From Clostridiales bacterium (GTDB lineage: Bacteria; Bacillota; Clostridia; Oscillospirales; Oscillospiraceae): DNA of 40,752 nucleotides. A program made the position numbers and the translations under genes. The notes beneath the pieces are model-generated. The model made no database searches, was not told the DNA's origin, and worked only from the letters and a program-made list of their open reading frames with translations. Position 1 is the stretch's first letter; each line of letters opens with the position of its first letter. The stretch lies in contig JALEII010000055.1 of assembly GCA_022770345.1 (NCBI GenBank), positions 1-40,752 of the forward strand. The letters are read 5' to 3'. Positions 1-8,848 of this stretch are shown here, piece after piece.

Positions 1-114
1 CCGGCCAAGGCGGACCTGGTGGAGACACGGGTCATCGGCGGAGTGAAGTATCTGCTCATCAACGCAGAGGAAAACGTGGAAGTCAACGGCGTGAATATCC
101 ATATTGGAGAGTAA
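1..114 (+). CDS. 3' end of a truncated gene, function unknown
   Basis: An open frame enters from the left edge and stops at TAA 112-114, leaving 37 C-terminal residues that end in NIHIGE. The stretch alternates hydrophobic and polar residues (KYLLIN, VEVNGVNIHI) as in a terminal beta-sandwich or beta-hairpin. The codon use suits a GC-rich coding sequence. A strong hairpin follows 15 bases after the stop, which supports this being the real gene end. The fragment is too short for me to assign a family. Confidence 0.6.
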   Translation, partial: PAKADLVETRVIGGVKYLLINAEENVEVNGVNIHIGE

Positions 115-128
115 GAAAAAGCCAAGAA

Positions 129-155
129 AAGCCCGGCAGGATTCCTGCCGGGCTT
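129..155. terminator. Bidirectional intrinsic terminator
   Basis: A perfect 12-bp stem (AAGCCCGGCAGG with CCTGCCGGGCTT) closes a 3-base loop between two convergent genes. Read on the minus strand it is followed by a T-rich stretch (TTCTTGGCTTTTT), so it should end the lipoprotein transcript. On the plus strand it follows the partial gene. Confidence 0.75.
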
Positions 156-169
156 GCTGTTCTATTGGG

Positions 170-1519
170 TCAGGGGGTCTCAACGAAATTATTGGCAAGG
201 ACGATGTAGCCGGTGTCGGTGGGGCGGAGGGTGGTGGCTTTCCAGGAGCCGGAAGCAGCCCGGTAGAGAAGAATATCCCCGTTGGCCAAGGTATATCCGG
301 CGGCGAAGTGAACGTGTTTGGTCAGGCTGTTATTGGAAGGACAATAGTATCGGTCCGTATCCGGGAAATAGGCCAGCGTTTTATTGAGGCCGTACTGCTC
401 CGCCTCTGGGATGGTCAGACCGAAATAATTTGCCAGCACATTCTCTACCGTTTCCCGGGAAAGATAGACCACGTCGCCAAACATGGTCACATCGGGACGG
501 GTTTTCAGAAATTCCTTTTCCGCTTCGGTCAAATCGTAAGGGACATCTTCTCCACGAGCGCCCTCTCCGAAAAGACTGATCCAATCCAGTTGGGAAGGCT
601 CCGAAAACCGTTGGTTCAGGGCCACATTATACCAGTTGGTGGGTTCACAGCGGCCCGTATTCCGGGGCTGGGTGAACAGCGTGTCGAATTCGGCCAGTTC
701 TTCGGCCGTCAGGGGAACGCCGCCCTCCGGTGCGGCGGGTTCGGGAACCGGTTCTTCGTGCCGTTCCCGGTCGAAATACAGCCGGTTGGAAAGGATGTGA
801 TAGCCTTCCGACACCGGGCACAGAGTGTAGGCGTAAATGCCACGATAGGGAACGTCAACGTAGAGCAGAATATTGCCGTTGGACAGGGTATAACCGGTGC
901 GGACGGTGAAGTCCCAGACGTAATTATTCCCGCTGGAAATGCGATAGTACCGGTCCGTGGCGGGGTAGTACAGGAACTCGTCCAGGCCCCGCTTTTCCGT
1001 GTCCTCCATGCTGCACCCGAAATAGGTCTGGAACACATCCTCCATTTCGGCGGTGCTGACGGAACTGTTGTCCATGTCCAAGCTGATGAAGGGGTCCGTC
1101 TGCAAGTAGGCCAATTCGTACTCGGATTTGACGGAATCGCCGTTACCCTGCCGGAACAACTGGTAAAAATCGATTTCTGCCGGGGTTTCAAATACGCAGC
1201 CCAGGGCCAGATTGTACCAGTTGTTTCCGGGGAAACCCTCGGAGGAAGCTTTCTGTTCCAGGAGGTCTGCGAAGAAGTCGATTTCCTCCGCACTTAATTC
1301 CGTAGCTCCGGCAGGGACCTCCAATTCCGGCTCCGTAGGCTCCGTGACCGGCTCCGTAGTGGGGACGGTCGTCGGGGCCGTTGTGGGAGCCGTAGTGGGT
1401 GCAGTCGTGGCCGTGGAGGTCACAGGCTCGGTAGAGGGAGCCGTGGTGGTCTCCGGCTGGGTCTTGGCACAACCGCACAACAGGAACAGCAGCAAAAGCA
1501 AACAGGTCAAGCGTTTCAT
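170..1519 (-). CDS. Lipoprotein with Thr/Pro linker and a tandemly duplicated domain, function unknown
   Basis: This 449-residue secreted protein starts with a lipoprotein signal: positive MKR, a Leu-rich core, and lipobox LCGC with the lipidated Cys at residue 17. Residues 20-67 form a Thr/Pro/Glu-rich spacer with TTAP repeats, the kind that lifts a domain off the membrane through the cell wall. The rest is two copies of one domain about 195 residues apart. NWYNLAL (100) pairs with NWYNVAL (295), YYPATDRYY (184) with YFPDTDRYY (384), and GYTLSNGNILLY (209) with GYTLANGDILLY (408). I recognise no catalytic motif or named family. The start is supported by an AGGAGGG ribosome site and a sigma-A-like promoter upstream. 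Similar Thr/Glu/Pro linkers occur in the SGNH protein at 34774. Confidence 0.85.
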   Translation of the reverse strand: MKRLTCLLLLLFLLCGCAKTQPETTTAPSTEPVTSTATTAPTTAPTTAPTTVPTTEPVTEPTEPELEVPAGATELSAEEIDFFADLLEQKASSEGFPGNNWYNLALGCVFETPAEIDFYQLFRQGNGDSVKSEYELAYLQTDPFISLDMDNSSVSTAEMEDVFQTYFGCSMEDTEKRGLDEFLYYPATDRYYRISSGNNYVWDFTVRTGYTLSNGNILLYVDVPYRGIYAYTLCPVSEGYHILSNRLYFDRERHEEPVPEPAAPEGGVPLTAEELAEFDTLFTQPRNTGRCEPTNWYNVALNQRFSEPSQLDWISLFGEGARGEDVPYDLTEAEKEFLKTRPDVTMFGDVVYLSRETVENVLANYFGLTIPEAEQYGLNKTLAYFPDTDRYYCPSNNSLTKHVHFAAGYTLANGDILLYRAASGSWKATTLRPTDTGYIVLANNFVETP

Positions 1520-1562
1520 AATAAGCCCTCCTCTGAATGTATTTTGGGATTCTTACATAGAA

Positions 1563-1591
1563 ATACTATCATATTTATCCAAAAATTGCAA
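1563..1591 (-). promoter_or_regulatory. Sigma-A-type promoter of the duplicated-domain lipoprotein
   Basis: Read on the minus strand, -35 TTGCAA (1586-1591) and -10 TAGTAT (1563-1568) are separated by 17 bases and point at the lipoprotein start at 1519. The remainder of the 1520-1683 gap is AT-rich and shows nothing else I can name. Confidence 0.65.
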
Positions 1592-1683
1592 TAGCTCAAA
1601 GCACTTTTTTGATCTTTCGGGCAAATTAGTCATCATACAACTTTCCCTTTAAGCCGTCCACAAAAAATTCATATTTCCCGCCC

Positions 1684-1711
1684 TTGACATTCCGGAAAAA
1701 ACGGGTATAGT
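1684..1711 (+). promoter_or_regulatory. Sigma-A promoter of clpB
   Basis: A consensus -35 TTGACA (1684-1689) and -10 TATAGT (1706-1711) have a 16-base spacer. The predicted start of transcription falls just upstream of, or within, the CIRCE element, the usual arrangement for HrcA-repressed promoters. Confidence 0.85.
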
Positions 1712-1726
1712 GTAGACAAATGAATT

Positions 1727-1753
1727 TTAGCACTCGACTTGCGAGAGTGCTAA
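1727..1753. promoter_or_regulatory. CIRCE operator (HrcA binding site)
   Basis: An exact match to the consensus inverted repeat: TTAGCACTC, nine bases, GAGTGCTAA. It lies between the promoter and the clpB ribosome site (GAGGAG, 1757-1762). From established knowledge of HrcA regulation, it makes clpB a class I heat-shock gene, derepressed when unfolded protein titrates GroEL. Confidence 0.95.
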
Positions 1754-1771
1754 AACGAGGAGCTGAGTTTT

Positions 1772-4363
1772 ATGAACTTTGAGAATTATACCCAGAAATC
1801 TCTGGAGGCGGTGCAGTCCGCCCAGAAAATTGCCCAGCAAAATCATCATCAGCAGCTGGAACAGCTGCATCTGCTGCTGGCTCTGCTGCGGCAGGACGGG
1901 GGACTGGTGCCCCAGCTTTTGAAGAAAATGGATGTCGTTCCGGAAAGCCTGGAAGCGGCGGCTTCTCAGGCCCTGAACCGCATTCCCGGCGTCACCGGAA
2001 GCGTGGAAATGGACCGGTTTTATGTGTCCCAGGAGGCGGCGGATACCCTGAATGATGCGGAAAATCAGGCAAATTCCATGCACGATTCCTATGTGTCCGT
2101 GGAGCATTTGTTCTTAGGGTTGCTGGACACCGCCAAGGGTGCCGTGAAGGACCTGTTCAGCACTTACCGCGTCACCAAGGAGGCCGCTTTGCAGGCCCTC
2201 CAATCCATCCGGGGCAATCAGCGGGTTACCACTGACAGCCCGGAGGGGACTTACGAGGCCCTGAGCAAGTACGGCACGGACCTGGTGAAGCGGGCCAGAG
2301 AGCAGAAGATGGACCCGGTCATCGGCCGGGACGAGGAGATTCGGAACGTGGTCCGTATCCTGTCCCGAAAGACCAAAAATAACCCGGTGCTGATCGGTGA
2401 ACCCGGCGTGGGCAAGACGGCCATCGCCGAAGGACTGGCCCAGCGGATCGTGAAGAAAGAGGTCCCCAAGGGCTTACAAGATAAGACGATTTTCTCCCTG
2501 GACATGGGCGCACTGGTTGCCGGTGCCAAATACCGGGGCGAATTTGAGGAGCGGCTGAAGGCCGTGCTGACGGAGGTCAAGGAGTCCGAGGGACAAATCA
2601 TCCTGTTCATCGATGAGCTGCATACCATTGTGGGTGCCGGTAAGACCGAGGGCAGCATGGATGCGGGCAATCTCTTAAAGCCTATGCTGGCCCGGGGCGA
2701 GTTGCACTGCATCGGTGCTACGACCCTGGACGAATATCGAAAGTATATTGAAAAAGACCCGGCTTTGGAACGCCGGTTCCAGCCGGTGCAGGTGGACGAG
2801 CCTACGGTGGAGGACACCATTGCCATTCTCCGTGGTCTGAAAGAGCGCTATGAGGTCTATCACGGCGTGAAAATCGCCGATTCGGCCCTGATTGCCGCTG
2901 CCACGCTGTCTCACCGGTATATCACCGACCGGTTCCTGCCGGACAAGGCGATCGACCTGGTGGACGAGGCCTGCGCTCAGATTCGGACAGAGATGGACTC
3001 TATGCCCACGGAGCTGGACGTGGTGAACCGGAAGATCATTCAGATGGAAATTGAGGAAGCCGCCCTGAAAAAGGAGGAGGACCCCCTGTCCAAGGGCCGT
3101 CTGGCAGAATTGCAGAAGGAATTGGCCGAGGCCAGGGACAGCTTCAACGCCAAGAAGGCCCAGTGGGAGAACGAAAAGGCGTCCATCGGCAAGGTCCAGC
3201 AGCTGCGGGAACAGATCGAGGACCTGAACCGTCAGGTAGAGGCCGCCGAGCAAAGCTATGACCTGGAAAAGGCGGCGGAACTGAAATACGGCCGTCTGCC
3301 GGAGGCCAAGCGGCAGTTGGAGGCATTGGAACAGAGCCTGCCCAAGGGGGACGAGAATCTGCTTCACGACCGGGTCACCGATGAGGAAATCGCAAAGATC
3401 GTGGAGCGGTGGACCGGCATCCCTGTGTCCCGGCTGGTCCAGGGCGAGCGGGAGAAGCTGCTGCATCTGGACGAGACCTTGCGCTCCCGTGTAGTCGGTC
3501 AGGAGGAGGCCGTGGAGGCTGTCACCGAGGCTATCCAGCGGAGCCGTGCGGGTATTCAGGATCCCAACCGACCCATCGGTTCCTTCTTGTTCCTGGGTCC
3601 TACGGGTGTGGGCAAGACGGAGCTGGCCAAGACGCTTGCCAAGGCCCTATTTGATGATGAGAACAACATGGTCCGAATCGATATGTCCGAATACATGGAG
3701 AAATTCGCCGTGTCGCGGCTCATCGGAGCGCCTCCCGGATATGTGGGCTATGAGGAAGGCGGTCAGCTGACCGAGGCTGTCCGCCGGAAGCCTTACAGCG
3801 TGGTGCTGTTCGATGAGGTGGAGAAGGCCCACCCGGATGTGTTCAATGTGCTGCTGCAGATTCTGGACGACGGACGGGTGACGGATTCCCAGGGCCGGAC
3901 GGTGGATTTCAAGAATACTATCCTGATTCTGACCTCCAATCTGGGTTCTGAGTACCTGCTGGAGGGCACCGACGACCGGGGCGTCATCAGCGAAGACGCC
4001 AAGGCCAAGGTCCGGGAGCTGCTGCAGCGGTCCTTCCGTCCGGAGTTCCTGAACCGGCTGGACGAGATCGTGTTTTACAAGCCCCTGTCCAAGGAAAGCG
4101 TCACGAAAATTATCGATCTGCAGATCAACCGGCTGAACAGCCGTCTGGCGGACCAGCAGCTGAAGGTGGAGCTGACCCCCGCCGCCAAGGCGAGCATCGT
4201 GGAGGCCGCTTATGACCCCCGGTACGGTGCACGGCCCCTGCGCAGATATATCCAGCACACGTTGGAGACCAAGTTGTCCCAGAGCCTGCTGCGGGGCGAG
4301 TTCGTCCCCGGCCAGACCATTCACGTGGATAGTGTGAACGGCGAACTGGTTTTCGACAAATAA
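1772..4363 (+). CDS. clpB: ATP-dependent disaggregase ClpB
   Basis: This 863-residue Hsp100 chaperone pulls polypeptides out of aggregates through a hexameric pore, together with DnaK-DnaJ-GrpE in the cytosol. All parts are visible. There is a Clp N-domain (about 1-145), and a first AAA+ module with Walker A GEPGVGKT (209-216) and Walker B ILFIDE (277-282). A long charged coiled-coil M-domain (about 400-525) marks ClpB rather than ClpC or ClpA. The second AAA+ module has Walker A GPTGVGKT (609-616) and the FDEVEKAH box, and a C-terminal D2-small domain follows. The length is normal for the family. There is no IGF-type ClpP loop that I can see, consistent with a non-proteolytic role. It is monocistronic, between its CIRCE promoter and two hairpins. 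Confidence 0.97.
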   Translation: MNFENYTQKSLEAVQSAQKIAQQNHHQQLEQLHLLLALLRQDGGLVPQLLKKMDVVPESLEAAASQALNRIPGVTGSVEMDRFYVSQEAADTLNDAENQANSMHDSYVSVEHLFLGLLDTAKGAVKDLFSTYRVTKEAALQALQSIRGNQRVTTDSPEGTYEALSKYGTDLVKRAREQKMDPVIGRDEEIRNVVRILSRKTKNNPVLIGEPGVGKTAIAEGLAQRIVKKEVPKGLQDKTIFSLDMGALVAGAKYRGEFEERLKAVLTEVKESEGQIILFIDELHTIVGAGKTEGSMDAGNLLKPMLARGELHCIGATTLDEYRKYIEKDPALERRFQPVQVDEPTVEDTIAILRGLKERYEVYHGVKIADSALIAAATLSHRYITDRFLPDKAIDLVDEACAQIRTEMDSMPTELDVVNRKIIQMEIEEAALKKEEDPLSKGRLAELQKELAEARDSFNAKKAQWENEKASIGKVQQLREQIEDLNRQVEAAEQSYDLEKAAELKYGRLPEAKRQLEALEQSLPKGDENLLHDRVTDEEIAKIVERWTGIPVSRLVQGEREKLLHLDETLRSRVVGQEEAVEAVTEAIQRSRAGIQDPNRPIGSFLFLGPTGVGKTELAKTLAKALFDDENNMVRIDMSEYMEKFAVSRLIGAPPGYVGYEEGGQLTEAVRRKPYSVVLFDEVEKAHPDVFNVLLQILDDGRVTDSQGRTVDFKNTILILTSNLGSEYLLEGTDDRGVISEDAKAKVRELLQRSFRPEFLNRLDEIVFYKPLSKESVTKIIDLQINRLNSRLADQQLKVELTPAAKASIVEAAYDPRYGARPLRRYIQHTLETKLSQSLLRGEFVPGQTIHVDSVNGELVFDK

Positions 4364-4369
4364 AAACCA

Positions 4370-4408
4370 CCGGTGCGTACCCCGTAAAAAAGGATACGCA
4401 CCGGGTTT
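4370..4408 (+). terminator. Terminator of clpB
   Basis: CCGGTGCGTACC pairs with GGATACGCACCGG (one bulged A), six bases after the clpB stop, followed by GTTTCTCTGTATTTT. Confidence 0.7.
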
Positions 4409-4422
4409 CTCTGTATTTTCTC

Positions 4423-4460
4423 AAGAAGCGCTGGGGAAGGGCTGTTCTCCGGCGCTTCTT
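4423..4460 (+). terminator. Second hairpin downstream of clpB
   Basis: AAGAAGCGC (4423-4431) pairs perfectly with GCGCTTCTT (4452-4460) and has further GGGGA/TCTCC pairing inside. It runs into TTTT, so it may be a back-up terminator. The following bases up to 4575 are AT-rich without a gene. Confidence 0.5.
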
Positions 4461-4575
4461 TTCAGCCCGGAACAAAAATAAAAAATACTTTCAAAAATTC
4501 AGAATTCGTAATTTCTATCCAAAGCTAAACGTTTATATGCAGCCGTAAAAAATAAAATTTCTGTAAAGTCCCTAC

Positions 4576-4604
4576 TTGCGTCCCAGCGGAGGCCGTGCTA
4601 TACT
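4576..4604 (+). promoter_or_regulatory. Sigma-A-type promoter of the MATE gene
   Basis: -35 TTGCGT (4576-4581), a 17-base spacer and -10 TATACT (4599-4604) lie about 33 bases upstream of the start codon. Confidence 0.65.
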
Positions 4605-4636
4605 ATCTCCAAGAAAAAGAAAGCGGAGGCGCAGGT

Positions 4637-5986
4637 ATGGAATTTCAGAAGGAACGGATGTTCAGCAACAAAATGCTGGTGCGGCTGCTGATCCCGCTGG
4701 CCATCGAGCAGGCCCTTTCCGTGCTGGTGGGCATGGCCGACGGCGTGATGGTGTCCTCCGTAGGCGAGGCGGCCATTTCCGGTGTGTCTCTGGTGGACAT
4801 GATCAACAATGTGGTGCTGACCCTGTTTGCGGGCCTTGCCACCGGCGGCGCCGTTATTACCAGCCAGTTCCTGGGAGCCCGGGACAAGGAAAATGCCCGG
4901 CTGTCGGCGGCGCAAGTCGTGACCATGGCCTGCCTGGCGGGCCTGGGATTCATGGCGCTGTGTCTGGCCTTCGGGGAGAATATCATGCACTTCCTGTTCG
5001 GCTCCATCGATGCTGAGGTCATGGAAAAGGGCCTGGTGTACTTCCGCATCACCGCCATGTCCTTCCCGTTTATTGCTGTTTATAATGCCGGAGCGGCGCT
5101 GTTCCGGTCCCAGGGCAACAGCAGGGTGTCCATGGAAGTGAGTCTTTTGATGAACGTCATCAATGTGGCAGGCAACGCCATCTGCATTTACGGTCTGAAA
5201 ATGCACGTCGAAGGCGTGGCCATCCCCACGTTGGTATCCCGTGGGGTGGCGGCTATCGTCATTCTGGCCCTGGCCATGCGGCCAGGAGCGGAACTGCGGG
5301 TCACCTGGCGGAATCTGCTGCGGCTGAAGGGGGCCATGATGGGGAAAATCCTCCGCATTGGCGTCCCGTCGGCCATGGAGAACAGCTTCTTTCAGCTGGG
5401 CCGGGTGGTGGTTGTGAGCATGATCGCCCTGTTTGGCACTACCCACACCTCTGCCAACGCCGTGGCAAACACGTTGGATTCCATCGGTATCATCGCCGGT
5501 CAGGCGGTGGGTCTGGCCATGATTACCGTAGTGGGCCAGTGCGTGGGGGCCCACGATACGGACCAGGCGGTGTACTACATCAAAAAGCTCATGCTCTGGA
5601 CCTACTCCGTTATGGGTGTGGCCCATACGCTGGTGCTGATTTTTGTGAAGCAGCTGGTGGGGCTGTACAGCTCCCTGTCCCCAGAGACGGCCCAACTGGC
5701 TACCACGCTGGTGCAGATCCATTCGGTGGCGGCCATTATCCTGTGGCCTGCCGCGTTTACCCTGCCCAATGCCCTCCGGGCTGCCAACGATGTAAAATTC
5801 ACCATGATCGTCAGTATTGCCTCCATGATCCTCTGGCGGGTGAGTTTTTCCTATATCCTCTGCGTGAATATGCAGCTGGGCGCTATCGGCGTGTGGATTG
5901 CCATGATCATCGACTGGGTGTGCCGGACCGCATTCTTTGTGGGCCGCATCCTCAGCGGCAAGTGGAAAACAAAATATACCGATTGA
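4637..5986 (+). CDS. MATE-family multidrug/metabolite efflux transporter
   Basis: This 449-residue integral membrane protein has about 12 hydrophobic segments in two similar halves, as in MatE/NorM/DinF antiporters. These export cationic drugs or metabolites using a Na+ or H+ gradient. The N-terminal half carries the family-typical IPLAIEQ and ADGVMVSSVGE segments. I chose ATG 4637 because GGAGG (4625-4629) lies seven bases upstream; an in-frame upstream ATG at 4595 would fall inside the promoter -10 box. It is a single-gene unit and no regulator adjoins it. The substrate cannot be read from sequence. A second MATE gene lies at 15520-16851. Confidence 0.9.
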   Translation: MEFQKERMFSNKMLVRLLIPLAIEQALSVLVGMADGVMVSSVGEAAISGVSLVDMINNVVLTLFAGLATGGAVITSQFLGARDKENARLSAAQVVTMACLAGLGFMALCLAFGENIMHFLFGSIDAEVMEKGLVYFRITAMSFPFIAVYNAGAALFRSQGNSRVSMEVSLLMNVINVAGNAICIYGLKMHVEGVAIPTLVSRGVAAIVILALAMRPGAELRVTWRNLLRLKGAMMGKILRIGVPSAMENSFFQLGRVVVVSMIALFGTTHTSANAVANTLDSIGIIAGQAVGLAMITVVGQCVGAHDTDQAVYYIKKLMLWTYSVMGVAHTLVLIFVKQLVGLYSSLSPETAQLATTLVQIHSVAAIILWPAAFTLPNALRAANDVKFTMIVSIASMILWRVSFSYILCVNMQLGAIGVWIAMIIDWVCRTAFFVGRILSGKWKTKYTD

Positions 5987-6066
5987 GGAGAAAAACAGCT
6001 TGATGCGAAAGGGACTGCCTCAAAATGCGGATTGTAAGAGGACAGCTCCATTTTAAAAAGTTAGAT

Positions 6067-6110
6067 AAAGTCGTGAAAATTCAGATTCTGTTGGATTTTC
6101 ACGACTTTTT
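6067..6110 (+). terminator. Intrinsic terminator of the MATE gene
   Basis: AAAGTCGTGAAAAT (6067-6080) pairs perfectly with ATTTTCACGACTTT (6095-6108) across a 14-base loop and ends in five Ts. Confidence 0.85.
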
Positions 6111-6123
6111 ATTTGAATAATTT

Positions 6124-6415
6124 TTAGAAAATGCTAGTTTGAGATAGCCCCGTTTCTTGATTTGGGGGCTTGGATATGCTTATTCCGCCGGTGGGCCGCT
6201 TTCCGGAGATCGAGGAGGACGAGTCCCTCACCGGGCTCCTGTGCCACGGGTACCCCAAGGCAAAAGATTGAAAAAGCAGCGTTTCCGCAGGATAAACCCT
6301 GCGGAGAGGTTTTTGCCTCCGATTGCTCCGGAGAAAGACCGCTTCCCATCCGAAATCCTGATGCTTTATAGCATTATATATCGATAAAAGTGTACTTTTT
6401 CGTCCGTTTTCGGGA
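6124..6415. other. Non-coding block upstream of rnf with several stable hairpins
   Basis: About 290 bases lie between a terminator and the rnf promoter with no ORF that has a ribosome site or a credible protein. Clear hairpins are AGCCCC/GGGGCT (6146-6170), TCCGCAGG/CCTGCGGA with a six-base loop (6284-6305), and GAGG/CCTC (6306-6319). CCGGTG near 6188 can also pair with CACCGG near 6226 around an inner GGAC/GTCC. Unlike its AT-rich flanks, this block is GC-rich. It could be an unrecognised small RNA, an interspersed repeat, or a decayed gene; I match it to no known family. The bases from 5987 to 6066 show only weak AAAATG/CATTTT pairing. Confidence 0.4.
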
Positions 6416-6433
6416 ATAATCACTAAATTACAC

Positions 6434-6462
6434 TGGACAAACGGGAAAGAAGGGAGTATGAT
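6434..6462 (+). promoter_or_regulatory. Sigma-A promoter of the rnf operon
   Basis: -35 TGGACA (6434-6439), 17 bases, -10 TATGAT (6457-6462). Transcription should start near 6469, giving a leader of about 45 bases before rnfC. Confidence 0.75.
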
Positions 6463-6474
6463 AGAAGGGCAGAG

Positions 6475-6488
6475 CGGTCCATGGACCG
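6475..6488. promoter_or_regulatory. 14-base perfect palindrome in the rnf leader
   Basis: CGGTCCATGGACCG lies a few bases after the predicted transcription start and ahead of the AGAGGTGA ribosome site. It could be an operator for a dimeric repressor or the stem of a leader hairpin. Confidence 0.5.
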
Positions 6489-6514
6489 TGATACTTTGAG
6501 AGAGGTGAAAACCT

Positions 6515-7837
6515 ATGGCGTTTTCTTTTTTCGGAGGGATCCACCCCAAAGAAAATAAGTGGTACGCAGAGGGCGAAGAGGTACAGGACTTCCCGGAACC
6601 GGATGTTCTCGTAATCCCCATGCAGCAGCACATTGGTGCGCCCTGCAAGCCGTTGGTGGCCAAGGGCGATGCAGTGACTGTGGGACAGAAGATCGGTCAG
6701 GGAGAAGGACTGTGCGTTCCTGTCCACGCCAGCGTTTCCGGTACGGTGAAGGCTGTGGAGATGCGGCCCAATACAAGCGGTATGACGGTTCTCAGCGTGG
6801 TCATCGAGAATGACCATCTGGACACGCCTTGCCCGGAGGTCCAGCCCCGGGGCAGCGTGGCGGTGGCCAAGCTCACTGGTCAGGAACTGATGGATATTAT
6901 CCGGGAAGCCGGTATCGTGGGCATGGGCGGCGCGACCTTCCCCACCTATGCAAAGCTCAGCTCCGGCCTGGGAAAAGTGGACACCATTATCGTGAACGTG
7001 TCCGAATGTGAACCGTACATTGTAGCCGACGACCGGGTGTGTCAGGAATATCCGGCGGAGGTCATAAAGGGCCTGGAGATCGTCATGCGGATCCTGGGTC
7101 TGAACAAGGCCCACATCGCCGTGGAGGACAACAAGCAGGAGGCCATCGCCACCCTGAAAAAGCACATTGACCCCCATTTGGAGATTACCGTAGAGGCCTT
7201 GCCTTCCAAGTACCCCCAAGGTGCCGAAAAGCAGCTCATTCAGGCCATCACCGGCCGTCAGGTCCCCTCCGGCGGACTGCCTGCGGCGGTGGGCTGCGCC
7301 GTATTCAATTCCGGCACTTGCAAGGCCATTCACGATGCTGTGTACCTGGGCCAGCCCCTGATCCGGCGTATCGTCACTGTGTCCGGCGATATTGTCATGC
7401 ACCCAATGAACCTGATGGTCCCCATTGGCACCAGCTTCAATGATCTACTGGAAGCCGTGGGCCACAGCGAGAACCCCTATAAGGTTCTCTCCGGCGGCCC
7501 CATGATGGGTGTGGCTCAGTTCGACCTGAGCGTGCCGGTGACGAAAGGCACGAACGCCGTGACCATTCTGGGCCGGAAGAATCATTTTGCCGTACATACG
7601 CCCCACTGCATCCGCTGCGGCAAGTGCATGGACGTGTGTCCCATGCACTTGATGCCGTTGATGATGTATCAGGCGGAGCGCAGCGGCAATGTACCGGAAT
7701 TGCAGAAATTAGGGGTGCTGGACTGCATCGAGTGCGGCTGCTGCGCCTATACCTGCCCGGCGACCATTCCGCTGGTGCAGTCCTTCCGAGCCGGCAAGCA
7801 GCGTGTTCGCAACGCCATGCCCCCCAGAAAAGGTTAA
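6515..7837 (+). CDS. rnfC: Rnf complex subunit RnfC (NADH-binding, 2x[4Fe-4S])
   Basis: This 440-residue peripheral subunit belongs to the ion-pumping ferredoxin:NAD+ oxidoreductase. It passes electrons between the soluble NAD(H) site and the membrane core. The N-terminal part (about 30-110) is a biotinyl/barrel-sandwich-like region. The middle is related to the 51-kDa subunit of complex I (GIVGMGGATFPT, then NVSECEPY) and binds FMN/NADH. The C-terminal part carries two [4Fe-4S] motifs: Cys365-368-371-375 (CIRCGKCMDVCP) and Cys404-407-410-414. The start is supported by AGAGGTGA about seven bases upstream. It is first in the operon, with rnfD 12 bases downstream. Confidence 0.96.
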   Translation: MAFSFFGGIHPKENKWYAEGEEVQDFPEPDVLVIPMQQHIGAPCKPLVAKGDAVTVGQKIGQGEGLCVPVHASVSGTVKAVEMRPNTSGMTVLSVVIENDHLDTPCPEVQPRGSVAVAKLTGQELMDIIREAGIVGMGGATFPTYAKLSSGLGKVDTIIVNVSECEPYIVADDRVCQEYPAEVIKGLEIVMRILGLNKAHIAVEDNKQEAIATLKKHIDPHLEITVEALPSKYPQGAEKQLIQAITGRQVPSGGLPAAVGCAVFNSGTCKAIHDAVYLGQPLIRRIVTVSGDIVMHPMNLMVPIGTSFNDLLEAVGHSENPYKVLSGGPMMGVAQFDLSVPVTKGTNAVTILGRKNHFAVHTPHCIRCGKCMDVCPMHLMPLMMYQAERSGNVPELQKLGVLDCIECGCCAYTCPATIPLVQSFRAGKQRVRNAMPPRKG

Positions 7838-7849
7838 GGAGGTAGGAAA

Positions 7850-8848
7850 ATGGCACCAATGAAATATTTCTACGAGCTGACCATTTCCAGCTCCCCCCAC
7901 GCGCATTCCCCTGTGACCACCCGCACCATTATGCGGGACGTACTGATCGCCCTGTTCCCGGCCCTATGCGGCAGCGTGTATTTCTTCGGTTTCCGGGCGC
8001 TGATGGTCACGCTGGTCAGTGTGGCGGGCTGCGTGTTCTTCGAGTGGGGCTACCGGAAGCTCATGCACATGGATTCCACGGTGTACGATCTGTCCGCCAT
8101 GGTCACCGGTGTGCTGCTGGCCTTCGTTTGTCCTGTGACGATTCCTTACTGGTGTATTCTGATCGGCGATTTCTTCGCCATGATCGTGGTGAAGCAGCTG
8201 TTCGGCGGCATTGGCAAGAACTTCGTGAACCCGGCCCTGGCAGCCCGGGCCTTCCTGTTCAGCTGGCCGGTCGTGATGAGCAACTGGGTGAAAGTCGGCT
8301 TTGAAAATGCCGCCGGCATTTTCTCCACCGCCGACGTCGTGACTTCCGCAACGCCCCTGGCCGCCATGCATCAGGGAACCATGACTTCCGCAAGCCTTTG
8401 GGACCTGTTCTTGGGCAATGTGGGCGGCTCCCTGGGCGAGACCTCGGCGCTGCTGCTTCTGATTGGCTTTGCCTACCTGCTCATCCGCCGGGTGGTGTCT
8501 CCTCGGATCCCGTTGGCCTTTATCGGCACAGTGGCGGCCATTGCGTTCCTGTTCCCCCGAGGCAATGATCCCCTGACCTGGATGGGGGCCCAGGTCCTCT
8601 CCGGCGGCGTGATGCTTGGTGCCCTGTTCATGGCCACCGATTACAGCACCAGCCCCGTGACCAAGCTGGGCCAGATTATCTTTGGCATCGGCTGCGGAGC
8701 GCTGACCATGGTCATCCGCTATTTCGGCAGCTATAACGAGGGTGTCAGCTACGCCATTCTTGTGATGAACGCCTGTGTGGTGCTGCTGGACAAGCTGGGC
8801 CGTCCCGTGAAGTACGGAGCGCCCAAGAAGGAGGCGAAGCAGGGATGA
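7850..8848 (+). CDS. rnfD: Rnf complex membrane subunit RnfD
   Basis: This 332-residue membrane subunit (about 9-10 helices) holds a covalently bound FMN and forms part of the ion-translocating core. The flavinylation site fits VVTSATPL (about 163-170), with the Thr of the S(G)AT motif attached to FMN through phosphoester, as in NqrB/RnfD. NPALAARAFLF (about 127-137) is a conserved family segment. AAGGAGG lies eight bases ahead of the ATG. Its end overlaps the rnfG start by four bases (ATGA), suggesting translational coupling. Confidence 0.95.
   Translation: MAPMKYFYELTISSSPHAHSPVTTRTIMRDVLIALFPALCGSVYFFGFRALMVTLVSVAGCVFFEWGYRKLMHMDSTVYDLSAMVTGVLLAFVCPVTIPYWCILIGDFFAMIVVKQLFGGIGKNFVNPALAARAFLFSWPVVMSNWVKVGFENAAGIFSTADVVTSATPLAAMHQGTMTSASLWDLFLGNVGGSLGETSALLLLIGFAYLLIRRVVSPRIPLAFIGTVAAIAFLFPRGNDPLTWMGAQVLSGGVMLGALFMATDYSTSPVTKLGQIIFGIGCGALTMVIRYFGSYNEGVSYAILVMNACVVLLDKLGRPVKYGAPKKEAKQG

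Noticed and set aside
104..1297. A 397-codon plus-strand frame opposite the duplicated-domain lipoprotein
   Set aside because: The minus-strand frame has a signal peptide, lipobox, internal domain duplication, ribosome site and promoter; the plus frame has none of these.
6157..6387. Short overlapping open frames in the gap before rnfC
   Set aside because: No ribosome sites, no shared start, Arg/Pro/Ser-rich products; treated as non-coding sequence with hairpins.
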